Source: Verrucomicrobiota bacterium
GTDB taxonomy: Bacteria; Verrucomicrobiota; Verrucomicrobiia; Limisphaerales; UBA9464
Assembly (NCBI GenBank): GCA_947454295.1
Contig: CANGMO010000112.1
Location: forward strand, 1-7,167
DNA: 7,167 nucleotides
Direction of reading: 5' to 3'
Shown: positions 1 through 7,035 of the stretch, piece after piece
Layout of the letters: each line of letters begins with the position of its first letter
Position numbering within the stretch: position 1 is the stretch's first letter
Position numbers and translations under genes: made by a program
Notes under the pieces: model-generated
The model's input: the letters and a program-made list of their open reading frames with translations, nothing else
Databases searched by the model: none
Told to the model about the DNA's origin: nothing

Positions 1-1569
1 AGGCATCGACGCGTTTTCCAGCGGGATGAAGCGGTTCAGCAGCCCCTGGCAGATGATCATGCCGCCGGAGTGTTGTCCGAGATGACGCGGCAGCCGGGCC
101 AACCGGGAGTACAAACCCGCGAACGGCATGGACCGTGGATGGCTGCGGGGCAATCCCGCCTGCTCCATCTGGCCGACCAACTCCAGGGTGTGGGGAAAGT
201 CGCCGCTCGCGAACAGGCTGGAAAACCGATCCAGCACATCGCCCGGAAGTCCCAGCACCTTGCCCAGTTCACGCGCCGCACTGCGGCCGCGGTAGGTGAT
301 GATCGTGCCGGTCATTGCCGCACCGTGGGGTCCGTAGCGGCGGTACACCTCCTGGATCACCCGTTCCCGCCGGTCGCCGCTGGGCAGATCGATGTCGATG
401 TCGGGCCACCCCTTGCGTCCCTCGCTGAGGAATCGTTCGAAGAGCACGTTGAACCGCACCGGGTCCACCGCCGTGATGCCCAGGCAAAAGCACACCGCGC
501 TGTTCGCCGCGCTCCCGCGGCCCTGGGCCAGGATGTCGTTCTCGCGGCAGAAGCGCACGAGATCGGCCACGATGAGGAAATAGCCGGCGAACCCCAGCCG
601 GCCGATCAGCGAGAGTTCCTTGCGCAACAGCGCAGTCACCTTCGCCGGCACACCCCGCGGATACCGCGTTCGCGCCCCGGTCCAGGTCCAGGATTCCAGC
701 AATCCCTCCATCGTCTCACCTGGGCCCAGCGGATACCGCGGGAATTCATACCCGAGATCCCGCAGTTCGAAACGCAGCCGGTCGGCAAGACGCACCGTGT
801 GATCGACCGCCTCCGGCAGATCGGCAAACAGCGCGCGCATTTCCGCGGCCGGCTTGAGATGCCGCTCCCCATTCACCGACAGCAACGTACCGGCAGCATC
901 CAGCGTGGTGTGATGACGGAGGCAGCGGAAGACATCAGCGATCTCGCGTCCGGAAGTCTCCGCATGCTCGACCGCATTGGTGGCCAGCAGCGGCAGCCCC
1001 TGCGACCGCGCCAGGTCGGCCAGCGCGGCGATCGCGCGATCCTCCCCGCGCACGCGATGCCGCTGCAGTTCCACGAACACCTGCTCCCTGCCAAACGCCT
1101 TCACCAGGCGGGTCAGCATCTGCACGGGATCGGGACCAGCGCCGGCCTCCGACCGCAGCAACGCCCGCCACAGCGGCCCCTCGCGATCGCCAGTGAGCGC
1201 GACCAAGCCCGGTGTGAACTCCGACAGTTCCTCCCAGCGGACCGTTCCCTGCCCCTTGGGCGACCGCAGATGCGCGCGAGTAAGGAGCTGACAGAGGTTC
1301 TGATATCCGGTGCGATTCTCCACCAGCACCGGCAGCAGCGCACCATCCTCCATCGCCAGCTCCGCCCCGTGGATGGCGCGCACGCCGGTCTCGCCCGCGG
1401 CCGACTGCAATCGCGGTGCGCCGTACACACCCATGCGGTCACACACCGCCAGTGCCGGCATCCCCAGCGCCGACGCCCGGGCCACCAGCGCCTCCGGCAG
1501 ACTCGATCCGCGCAGGAAACTGAAGGCGCTGCGCGCATGCAGCTCGATGTATCCGGAGTCGCCACTCAT
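1..1569 (-). CDS. dnaE2: Error-prone DNA polymerase DnaE2 (C-family, ImuC), N-terminal part
   Basis: This is the catalytic alpha-type polymerase of the translesion mutasome; with ImuA and ImuB it extends DNA past lesions. An open minus-strand frame of 523 codons runs off the left edge. Family members are about 1,000-1,100 residues, so roughly the C-terminal half lies outside. An N-terminal PHP domain opens with YIELHARSAFSFLRG (residues 7-21) and AVCDRMGVYG (41-50), with the CDR form typical of DnaE2. The polymerase core shows GRGSAANSAVC from residue 350, PDIDID at 389-394 followed by LPSGDRRE, which supplies the metal-binding aspartates (two of D390, D392, D394), TYRGRSAARELGK, and GQHSGGMII around H500. 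The third catalytic aspartate would lie beyond the edge. The start ATG at 1569-1567 shares ATGA with the stop of the upstream nuclease gene, indicating translational coupling. Identification as DnaE2 rather than replicative DnaE rests on these motifs and the imuAB context. Confidence 0.95.
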   Translation of the reverse strand, partial: MSGDSGYIELHARSAFSFLRGSSLPEALVARASALGMPALAVCDRMGVYGAPRLQSAAGETGVRAIHGAELAMEDGALLPVLVENRTGYQNLCQLLTRAHLRSPKGQGTVRWEELSEFTPGLVALTGDREGPLWRALLRSEAGAGPDPVQMLTRLVKAFGREQVFVELQRHRVRGEDRAIAALADLARSQGLPLLATNAVEHAETSGREIADVFRCLRHHTTLDAAGTLLSVNGERHLKPAAEMRALFADLPEAVDHTVRLADRLRFELRDLGYEFPRYPLGPGETMEGLLESWTWTGARTRYPRGVPAKVTALLRKELSLIGRLGFAGYFLIVADLVRFCRENDILAQGRGSAANSAVCFCLGITAVDPVRFNVLFERFLSEGRKGWPDIDIDLPSGDRRERVIQEVYRRYGPHGAAMTGTIITYRGRSAARELGKVLGLPGDVLDRFSSLFASGDFPHTLELVGQMEQAGLPRSHPRSMPFAGLYSRLARLPRHLGQHSGGMIICQGLLNRFIPLENASMP

Positions 1570-2387
1570 GAGGCATCCTTCTGCGAATTCGTGGCCCGCC
1601 GCCGGGACAGGCATTCGGCAAATTCGGTCATCCGCTCCAGATCCCGTTCCTGCCAGCGCTGACGAAAGCGATTCCCGTCGGCGCTCACGAACTCCGCGGG
1701 CAACAGCCAGGCGAGCAGCGGTTCCGGTGTTCCGCAGAAAAACGCCATCCAATGCGGATCGAACGCCGGCATCATCGCGGCGGGGAAATCAAAGTCCCAG
1801 CGTTCAGGCGACCGCTCCCCGCGCAGGCAGGTCGGCATCTCCTGGGGCATCGCCTCCGGATGCAGCCGCCACCAGATCAGGCGCAACACGGCGGCGAAAG
1901 CCGGTCGCAGTCCGGAAACGGGACCGACGCGACGCCGGTCGTCCTCCGCGGCTGCCGGCCACTCCAGTTCCGGCACCTCTTCCAGCTCGAGTTCCAGCCG
2001 CGTCCCCCGCCAGCCCCACGTCAGCCGGCGCGGCGCTGCAGGACGCACGCCCACCGTGTTGAAGCGCGGCTGGAGGGTGCGGATCAATTCCCGCTCACGC
2101 TGATCCGCCGCGGCCTCGTCGGGACAAAGATCCCAGTAAATCCGCCGTACCGATTGCAGCAACCGCCGCTGTTTGCGCGGGAGCACGTCCGTGGGAGTTG
2201 ACCGATGCGTGCCCAGGCGGCGTCGCAAATTGCGCGCCTTGCCCACATACAACACGCCGTCGCCTTCACCACACATCAGGTACACCCCCGGCGACTCCGG
2301 CAGGTCCCTAAAAAACGCCGCACCGAACCGCTCCGACAAGGGGCGATGCGGAGGCAACAGCAGGTGCTGGCCTTGGAGGTGGGGCAT
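1566..2387 (-). CDS. UvrC/Cho-like GIY-YIG endonuclease in the mutasome cassette
   Basis: Predicted structure-specific DNA endonuclease of 273 residues, related to the N-terminal half of UvrC and to the SOS-induced E. coli protein Cho (about 295 residues), which cuts on the 3' side of a UvrAB-marked lesion. The GIY-YIG domain spans about residues 28-110: PGVYLM (33-38), LYVGKARNLRRRL (46-58) with the conserved Arg/Lys cluster, and RERELIRTLQPRFN (97-110), in which E98 aligns with the UvrC metal-binding glutamate. Residues 153-187 (RVGPVSGLRPAF, then VLRLIWWRLHPE and a Cys) resemble the UvrC segment FGP-hydrophobic-LRLLQKLFPxRxC. There is no UvrB-binding UVR motif and no C-terminal RNase H-like nuclease. 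Residues 188-273 are not recognised. The stop overlaps the dnaE2 start by 4 nt. An in-frame TAA lies 27 nt upstream of the ATG and no clear ribosome binding site is visible. Nuclease family is well supported; the Cho-like role is inferred. Confidence 0.85.
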   Translation of the reverse strand: MPHLQGQHLLLPPHRPLSERFGAAFFRDLPESPGVYLMCGEGDGVLYVGKARNLRRRLGTHRSTPTDVLPRKQRRLLQSVRRIYWDLCPDEAAADQRERELIRTLQPRFNTVGVRPAAPRRLTWGWRGTRLELELEEVPELEWPAAAEDDRRRVGPVSGLRPAFAAVLRLIWWRLHPEAMPQEMPTCLRGERSPERWDFDFPAAMMPAFDPHWMAFFCGTPEPLLAWLLPAEFVSADGNRFRQRWQERDLERMTEFAECLSRRRATNSQKDAS

Positions 2388-2400
2388 GGGGAAAGCCGAA

Positions 2401-2630
2401 TGAAAAATGGGGAATTAAGAATGAAAAATGCAGTCAGGCGGCAGGGCGAACCTCCTGGTGAGCCGGGTGCGTGGACGCATTCCACTTCGCAAGGGAGCGT
2501 CCCAACCGCCATCTACGCTCCCGCTCGGCAGGAGCCTCGCGCTACCTTGAAAGAGATTCATGGATGCCCTCTTCAACCTGTCCCGCCCCGTGGTCCCATT
2601 TTGAATTTCTCATTCCCCATTTTTAATTTC
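2401..2630. repeat. Nested palindromic intergenic element between imuB and the nuclease gene
   Basis: The 241-nt gap is not coding but is highly structured. Outer AT-rich arms share an exact inverted 13-mer: AAAAATGGGGAAT at 2403-2415 and ATTCCCCATTTTT at 2612-2624. Inside is a GC-rich palindrome with GCGAACCTCCTGGTGAGC (2446-2463) opposite GCTCGGCAGGAGCCTCGC (2523-2540), 14 of 18 positions complementary. Within that lie a perfect 8-bp inverted repeat, GGGAGCGT (2493-2500) and ACGCTCCC (2515-2522), and a small TGCGT-GG-ACGCA hairpin (2468-2479). The right arm touches the imuB stop codon. It resembles a REP or MITE-like intergenic repeat. As RNA it would fold strongly and could limit read-through from imuB. 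Copy number elsewhere cannot be seen here. Confidence 0.65.
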
Positions 2631-4113
2631 ACTCCATCACCCCCTCCACGGTCCATCCGGACGCGGTGCGTTGCAGGCGGAGGACGGTTCCCTCGCGGGT
2701 CTCGACCTCCCATTCCTCGCGCTCCCACATGGCCGATTCCCACCAGCGTCCCGAGGACCGCACCGGCCCGAGGGCCACGCGGATGCGTGCATTCGCCACG
2801 GTGGAGCGCACCGACAACGGCGGCTGGCCGGGGCCGGCGGTTTCCACGGTGGCGGGCACGCCGGGTCGCAATCGACGCAGCGGCGTGAAGCGCAGCAGCG
2901 CCGGAATGGCGCGGCCACCGGGAGGACGGGCGGCTTCGAAGGCGGGCGGCACCAGGCGAAAGGCGTCGGGTTCATGGCTGTCGAGACGCACCGGGGTTCC
3001 CACACGATCCGCGCCCACCAGTGCCGCGAGACGCGCCAGCGTTTCCTGAAACTGGTGCGGATCCTTGATCGCCGCCTCGAACAACCCGAACTGCCGCTGC
3101 GGCGGTCGCACCGGGTCGAGCGTGAGCTGCACGCCGGCCACCGCCGAAGCCGTGCGCAGCGATTCCAGATCGGTATGCAGCATGCGGAACAGCACGTCCG
3201 CACGACGCGTGGGCTCGGGAACGCGGAGGTCGCGGCGAATTGGCGCCGCGTCCTCCAGGCGGATCTCCAACACCGCGCGCGCTGCCGCCTTGCCCGCCGC
3301 TTCCAGGCGCAATCCCAATTGATCCACGAATCGCCGCAACACGAAGAGCAGCGGCTCCAACGTTTCCACCGGCTCGGTAAACTCGAAGCACTCTTCAAAG
3401 CGTTCCTCCGGCCGCGCCAGGCGCAGTGGGCGCAGGGCGGTCGTGGACGCCGCGGCGAACAGGGCCAGCGCCTCCAGTCCGAGACGATCGGCCACCTCGG
3501 CCTGCCCAAGGGCGAGAAGCTCTCCAACTCGTCGGATGCCCCACTTGTCGAGGATGCCGAGGATGTCATCCGACGGTTCCAGCGCCGCCACCGGCAGCGA
3601 CGCCACGAAGGCGGCGGGATCGGTCACCACCTGCACCGACTCACTCCAGCGGGCCGCATGCGCCGCCACCGTGGGGGTCGGCCCGGTGCCCACACGGGCG
3701 CGCAGATTCAAGGCGCCGGCCATCGACGCCAGCCGCGCAGCCCAGGCCTCCAGCACCGCGGCCTCCGCTCCCTTCAGTGAGGCCAGCGTGCGGGCGTCGA
3801 GCGTGATGGTTCCGGGTGCGGTCAGTTCCAGATACGGCGAGAAGGTCATGGCCCCCTGCAGCAGCGCCTCGGTGGCCGCGGCCTCCTGAGCCGGTGAGCG
3901 ATGCCGCACCGACACCTCTCGGCAGCGCGCCAAGGCCTGCACCGGGGTCAACCCCTCCGCCACCCCGGCCTCGCGGGCGGAACGCGTCAGCTGCAGGACC
4001 CGCGGCGTGGTCTGCTGCGGATCCACCAGCACCACCGGCCGCGACCACGCCTCCGGCTCATGACGCAACAGCGCCTGGAGCGAAAACTCAGGAACATGGA
4101 GGACGGCGAACAT
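2629..4113 (-). CDS. imuB: ImuB, catalytically inactive Y-family polymerase homologue
   Basis: Hub protein of the ImuA-ImuB-DnaE2 mutasome, 494 residues. It links the error-prone polymerase to the sliding clamp and does not synthesise DNA itself. The N-terminus MFAVLHVPEFSLQALLR occupies the place where active Y-family enzymes have a metal-binding Asp (DxDxF), and the SxDE motif is replaced around residues 92-106 (SPYLELTAPGTITLD), so the catalytic acids are missing. A helix-hairpin-helix-like stretch follows at about 184-212 (ILGILDKWGIRRVGELLALG). QFGLF at 341-345 matches the beta-clamp-binding pattern QxxLF. The C-terminus (about 453-494, with GRWWES and a beta-rich EWEVETREGTVLRL) is the usual ImuB tail. 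The chosen ATG gives the standard ImuB N-terminus. imuA lies 104 nt upstream and a palindromic element lies immediately downstream. Confidence 0.93.
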   Translation of the reverse strand: MFAVLHVPEFSLQALLRHEPEAWSRPVVLVDPQQTTPRVLQLTRSAREAGVAEGLTPVQALARCREVSVRHRSPAQEAAATEALLQGAMTFSPYLELTAPGTITLDARTLASLKGAEAAVLEAWAARLASMAGALNLRARVGTGPTPTVAAHAARWSESVQVVTDPAAFVASLPVAALEPSDDILGILDKWGIRRVGELLALGQAEVADRLGLEALALFAAASTTALRPLRLARPEERFEECFEFTEPVETLEPLLFVLRRFVDQLGLRLEAAGKAAARAVLEIRLEDAAPIRRDLRVPEPTRRADVLFRMLHTDLESLRTASAVAGVQLTLDPVRPPQRQFGLFEAAIKDPHQFQETLARLAALVGADRVGTPVRLDSHEPDAFRLVPPAFEAARPPGGRAIPALLRFTPLRRLRPGVPATVETAGPGQPPLSVRSTVANARIRVALGPVRSSGRWWESAMWEREEWEVETREGTVLRLQRTASGWTVEGVME

Positions 4114-4120
4114 GGGGGGA

Positions 4121-4217
4121 GGGTTAAACCGTTGAAGGGTTTAAGGGTTGAAACGCGCGAAACGCCACCCACGAAAAACTCTTCAACTCTTCAACTCGGG
4201 TTCATTTTTAATTTTGC
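4121..4217. repeat. Imperfect inverted repeat filling the imuA-imuB gap
   Basis: The 104 nt between imuA and imuB are AT-richer than their surroundings. GTTGAAG at 4131-4137, followed by the related GGGTTTAAGGGTTGAAA, is mirrored by two tandem copies of CTTCAACT at 4181-4196. The sequence CATTTTTAATTT at 4203-4214 lies just past the imuA stop. An RNA hairpin with arms about 45-50 nt apart is possible. No promoter or gene is recognised in this gap. Confidence 0.5.
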
Positions 4218-4919
4218 TCACGCCCTCCGCGCCTGGGAGGCGATGTCGACCTCGGACTCGGATTCGGATTGGGACTGCAATGCGGGCGAGCGTTCCAATT
4301 CGCAGCGGATGCGCAGCAGGGTGGCGGTGGGACCGTCCTTCACCGCCTCGATGGTCATGCGGCTGCGCAGGCGAACGCGGACGGCCGGTGTCCCCACCAG
4401 CGGCTGCGGAGTCATCACCAGCAGCGTGGCCCCATGATGCTCGGTCAGGCGGGCAAACCGATGCCACGTGGTGGCGGCGATGCGCCGGAGCTGGGCTGGC
4501 GGGGCGCCGGAGAGATCGAGCACCACCTGGGGGAGATTGCGGTCGCGGAGGAGCAGATCGGCCGCCTGGATGGCTTGGGCGGCATCGGTGCACCGGACCC
4601 AGAGCAGGCGCTCCAGGCAGGCGGGATCGGCGGCATCGACATCAAATCCGTCGGCCGCATCCACCAACGCCAGAAACCCGCCATCGGCTGCGGTGCGTTC
4701 GATCAGGCGATGCAGCACCGGCACCGCGCCGGCGCCGCGTCCGCCGGTGACCAGCTCGCTGATCCGCCCGCGCGGCCAGCCGCCCTCCAGCACCGCGTCG
4801 AGCCGTTCCAGGCCCGCTGGCAGGCCCTCCCGTGGCGCCGCGCGCCGGGCCGAGTGGGCCTTGGGAAAGCGCTCCGCCAGTACCCGGCGAAGGTCGATGA
4901 TCTGGGCGTTGGCGGCCAT
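4218..4919 (-). CDS. imuA: ImuA, RecA-like mutasome accessory protein
   Basis: First gene of the cassette, 233 residues, distantly related to RecA and SulA; ImuA proteins act with ImuB and DnaE2 in damage-induced mutagenesis. GLPAGLERLDAVLEGGWPRGRISELVTGG (32-60) corresponds to the RecA-like entry to the nucleotide fold. The P-loop position reads GGRGAGA (59-65) without the Walker A lysine, so normal ATP hydrolysis is doubtful. FLALVDAADGFD (82-93), LERLLWVRC (102-110) and the strand VVLDLSG (132-138) fit the ImuA pattern. The last 20 residues form an unusual acidic tail with a Gln/Ser then Ser-Glu run (SQSESESE, 216-223), encoded by a 6-bp tandem repeat. The ATG at 4919-4917 gives an alignable N-terminus; no clear Shine-Dalgarno sequence is present. 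carA is divergent, 222 nt away. Confidence 0.88.
   Translation of the reverse strand: MAANAQIIDLRRVLAERFPKAHSARRAAPREGLPAGLERLDAVLEGGWPRGRISELVTGGRGAGAVPVLHRLIERTAADGGFLALVDAADGFDVDAADPACLERLLWVRCTDAAQAIQAADLLLRDRNLPQVVLDLSGAPPAQLRRIAATTWHRFARLTEHHGATLLVMTPQPLVGTPAVRVRLRSRMTIEAVKDGPTATLLRIRCELERSPALQSQSESESEVDIASQARRA
4253..4276. repeat. Four-unit 6-bp tandem repeat in the 3' end of imuA
   Basis: On the plus strand the units are CGGACT, CGGATT, CGGATT and GGGACT. On the minus strand they encode the Gln-Ser and Ser-Glu run of the ImuA tail. The 6-bp period keeps the frame if the unit number changes. Confidence 0.6.
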
Positions 4920-4926
4920 TGGGTGT

Positions 4927-4945
4927 CCCGGAAAAGCATTCCGGG
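4927..4945. promoter_or_regulatory. Palindrome just upstream of imuA, possible operator
   Basis: Perfect 7-bp inverted repeat CCCGGAA-AAGCA-TTCCGGG, centred at 4936, lying 8-26 nt before the imuA start codon. Its place over the likely translation or transcription start suits a repressor site for the mutasome cassette or an mRNA hairpin over the start. It does not match E. coli (CTGT-N8-ACAG) or B. subtilis (GAAC-N4-GTTC) LexA boxes, so an SOS link is only a guess. Confidence 0.3.
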
Positions 4946-4991
4946 GAGGGACAGCGTACTGCGCCGCCGACCCCGGGAAATCGGAATCTTG

Positions 4992-5038
4992 GGGGACAGC
5001 CTATCCCCTGCCTCGGACACTTGCGGTCCAAGGTCCGA
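4992..5038. repeat. Pair of short inverted repeats in the imuA-carA intergenic region
   Basis: GGGGA (4992-4996) is complementary to TCCCC (5004-5008), and TCGGAC (5013-5018) to GTCCGA (5033-5038). GGTCC also occurs twice (5025-5029 and 5032-5036). These may be operator halves or chance pairings in GC-rich DNA. Confidence 0.25.
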
Positions 5039-5071
5039 CCCCTCCTCCCAAAAAACAGCCTCTCATTCCTG

Positions 5072-5099
5072 TTGCGTCGCTGGCGGTCGATCCTAACCT
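5072..5099 (+). promoter_or_regulatory. Weak candidate promoter for carA
   Basis: TTGCGT (5072-5077), a 16-nt spacer, then TAACCT (5094-5099), 43 nt before the carA ATG. Agreement with the sigma-70 consensus is modest, especially at the -10 position. The only other support is its location. Confidence 0.2.
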
Positions 5100-5141
5100 C
5101 CGCGCCAATTTGCTGCCGCCACCGGCCGCGACCGACCCCAC

Positions 5142-6305
<1,164 letters not shown>

Positions 6306-6306
6306 G

Positions 6307-6344
6307 CGTCAGTTTTCCGAGACTTTCCGGGAAACCGTTTGACG
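6307..6344 (+). promoter_or_regulatory. Imperfect stem-loop after carA
   Basis: CGTCA (6307-6311) pairs with TGACG (6340-6344), enclosing the palindrome TTTCC-G-GGAAA (6324-6334). It begins one base after the carA stop. There is no U-tract, so it is not a classical intrinsic terminator. Its right arm overlaps the -35 box of the next promoter, so an operator role is also possible. Confidence 0.25.
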
Positions 6345-6366
6345 GGCTAGTGTGGTGAGGGATAAA
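6339..6366 (+). promoter_or_regulatory. Candidate sigma-70 promoter for the FHA gene
   Basis: TTGACG (6339-6344, five of six consensus bases), a 16-nt spacer, then GATAAA (6361-6366). An alternative -10 is TAAACA at 6363-6368 with an 18-nt spacer. The start codon is 16 nt further on, so the leader would be very short, consistent with the absence of a Shine-Dalgarno sequence. Confidence 0.4.
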
Positions 6367-6382
6367 CACTGTCAACCGACCT

Positions 6383-6880
6383 ATGCCTAAGCTGGTAGTC
6401 CTCACCGTTGGCTTTAACGAACGCTCACTCGACGTGAAGCCCGAGAAGACGACCATTGGTCGTCTGGAAGACAATCAGTTCTGCCTCGCAGAGCCCTCTG
6501 TCTCGAGCCATCACTGCGAAGTCTGGGCCAAGGGCGACGAAATCGTCGTCAAAGATCTCGGCTCGACCAACGGCTCCTTCGTCAACGAGAAGCAGCTGGA
6601 ACCGGGCAAGGAAGTCACCGTCCGCCCTGGCCAGACGCTGCGCCTCGGACAGATCGAACTCCGCTACGAGACCGGCAAGAAGCAGACCGAACAGGCCCGG
6701 GCCACGGTGAAGATTGGTGAAGCCGGTGGGCAAACCATCGTGATGTCGAAGAACTCGGCCTTCGCCAAGAAGAGCAACAATCTCAATAAGATCTTCCTGG
6801 CCGTCGGCGCCCTGCTGGTCGTCGTCATCGTCGTCCTGCTCATCAAGGCTCTTACCAGCGTCAGCGGGCCGGGGCAGTGA
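6383..6880 (+). CDS. FHA-domain protein with C-terminal membrane anchor
   Basis: Small phosphothreonine-binding adaptor, 165 residues. The FHA domain covers about residues 5-95 and carries the expected motifs: GR (26-27), SxxH within VSSHHCEV (40-47), and DLGSTNGSFVN (58-68). A polar linker (97-136), Thr- and Lys-containing with QTIVMSKN, leads to one hydrophobic segment (about 137-155, from IFLAVGALLVVVIV) and a short polar end. There is no signal peptide, so the FHA domain should face the cytoplasm as a tail-anchored or C-in/out single-pass protein. The phosphorylated partner, probably a Ser/Thr kinase substrate, is not in the window. It follows carA by 77 nt with its own candidate promoter, so it need not be co-transcribed. 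Domain call is firm; biological role unknown. Confidence 0.92.
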   Translation: MPKLVVLTVGFNERSLDVKPEKTTIGRLEDNQFCLAEPSVSSHHCEVWAKGDEIVVKDLGSTNGSFVNEKQLEPGKEVTVRPGQTLRLGQIELRYETGKKQTEQARATVKIGEAGGQTIVMSKNSAFAKKSNNLNKIFLAVGALLVVVIVVLLIKALTSVSGPGQ

Positions 6881-6936
6881 TCGGTAATCAGTGGCCAGTG
6901 CCGATGACCGGTAACCGGTGATCAGCCATCAGTGAG
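6875..6936. repeat. Short-motif degenerate repeat after the FHA gene
   Basis: Interleaved copies of CAGTG, GATCGGTAATCAG, GACCGGTAACCGG and TGATCAG run from within the last codon of the FHA gene to about 6936. The centre is ACCGGTAACCGGT (6907-6919), both a direct and an inverted repeat. No open frame or U-tract terminator is apparent. It resembles the short degenerate intergenic repeats common in verrucomicrobial genomes, an impression from memory and not a search. Confidence 0.5.
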
Positions 6937-6986
6937 TCGGGGAACGGCATTCCTCATCCGGGTAGATTGCAGCCTTCGTTGGTTTG

Positions 6987-7009
6987 GTACTCCTGCATTT
7001 CAGGGGTAC
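6987..7009 (+). promoter_or_regulatory. Hairpin upstream of the last gene
   Basis: GTACTCCTG (6987-6995) and CAGGGGTAC (7001-7009) form a 9-bp stem with one U-G wobble and a 5-nt CATTT loop. It ends 15 nt before the ATG at 7025. No T-run follows, so an operator or translation-controlling hairpin is as likely as a terminator. Confidence 0.35.
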
Positions 7010-7035
7010 ATTCTCCTCAGGTACATGTCCTCAGG
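7005..7035. repeat. Imperfect tandem duplication across the start codon of the last gene
   Basis: GGTACATTCTCCTCAGG (7005-7021) is repeated as GGTACATGTCCTCAGG (7020-7035), overlapping by two bases. The second copy supplies the ATG at 7025, where the first has ATT. Three GGTAC words occur in all (6986, 7005, 7020). Confidence 0.55.

Noticed and set aside
70..1662. Long plus-strand open frame opposite dnaE2
   Set aside because: It is an antisense shadow: the minus strand encodes clear DnaE2 motifs throughout, and the plus-strand translation is Arg/Gln/His-rich without any domain.
1310..2062. Plus-strand open frame spanning the dnaE2-nuclease junction
   Set aside because: Ser/Arg/Ala-rich shadow crossing two real minus-strand genes, with no domain or start signal.
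2205..2888. Possible plus-strand gene through the imuB-nuclease gap
   Set aside because: Its middle is the palindromic repeat, its ends are antisense to imuB and the nuclease, and the product shows no recognisable fold.
2671..3780. Plus-strand open frame opposite imuB
   Set aside because: Low-complexity Arg/His-rich product typical of antisense reading in GC-rich DNA. It lies wholly within imuB, which has recognisable motifs.
4952..4961. CAGCGTACTG as a LexA-like site
   Set aside because: Only CAG-N4-CTG is symmetric. It is shorter than and different from known LexA boxes and expected by chance.
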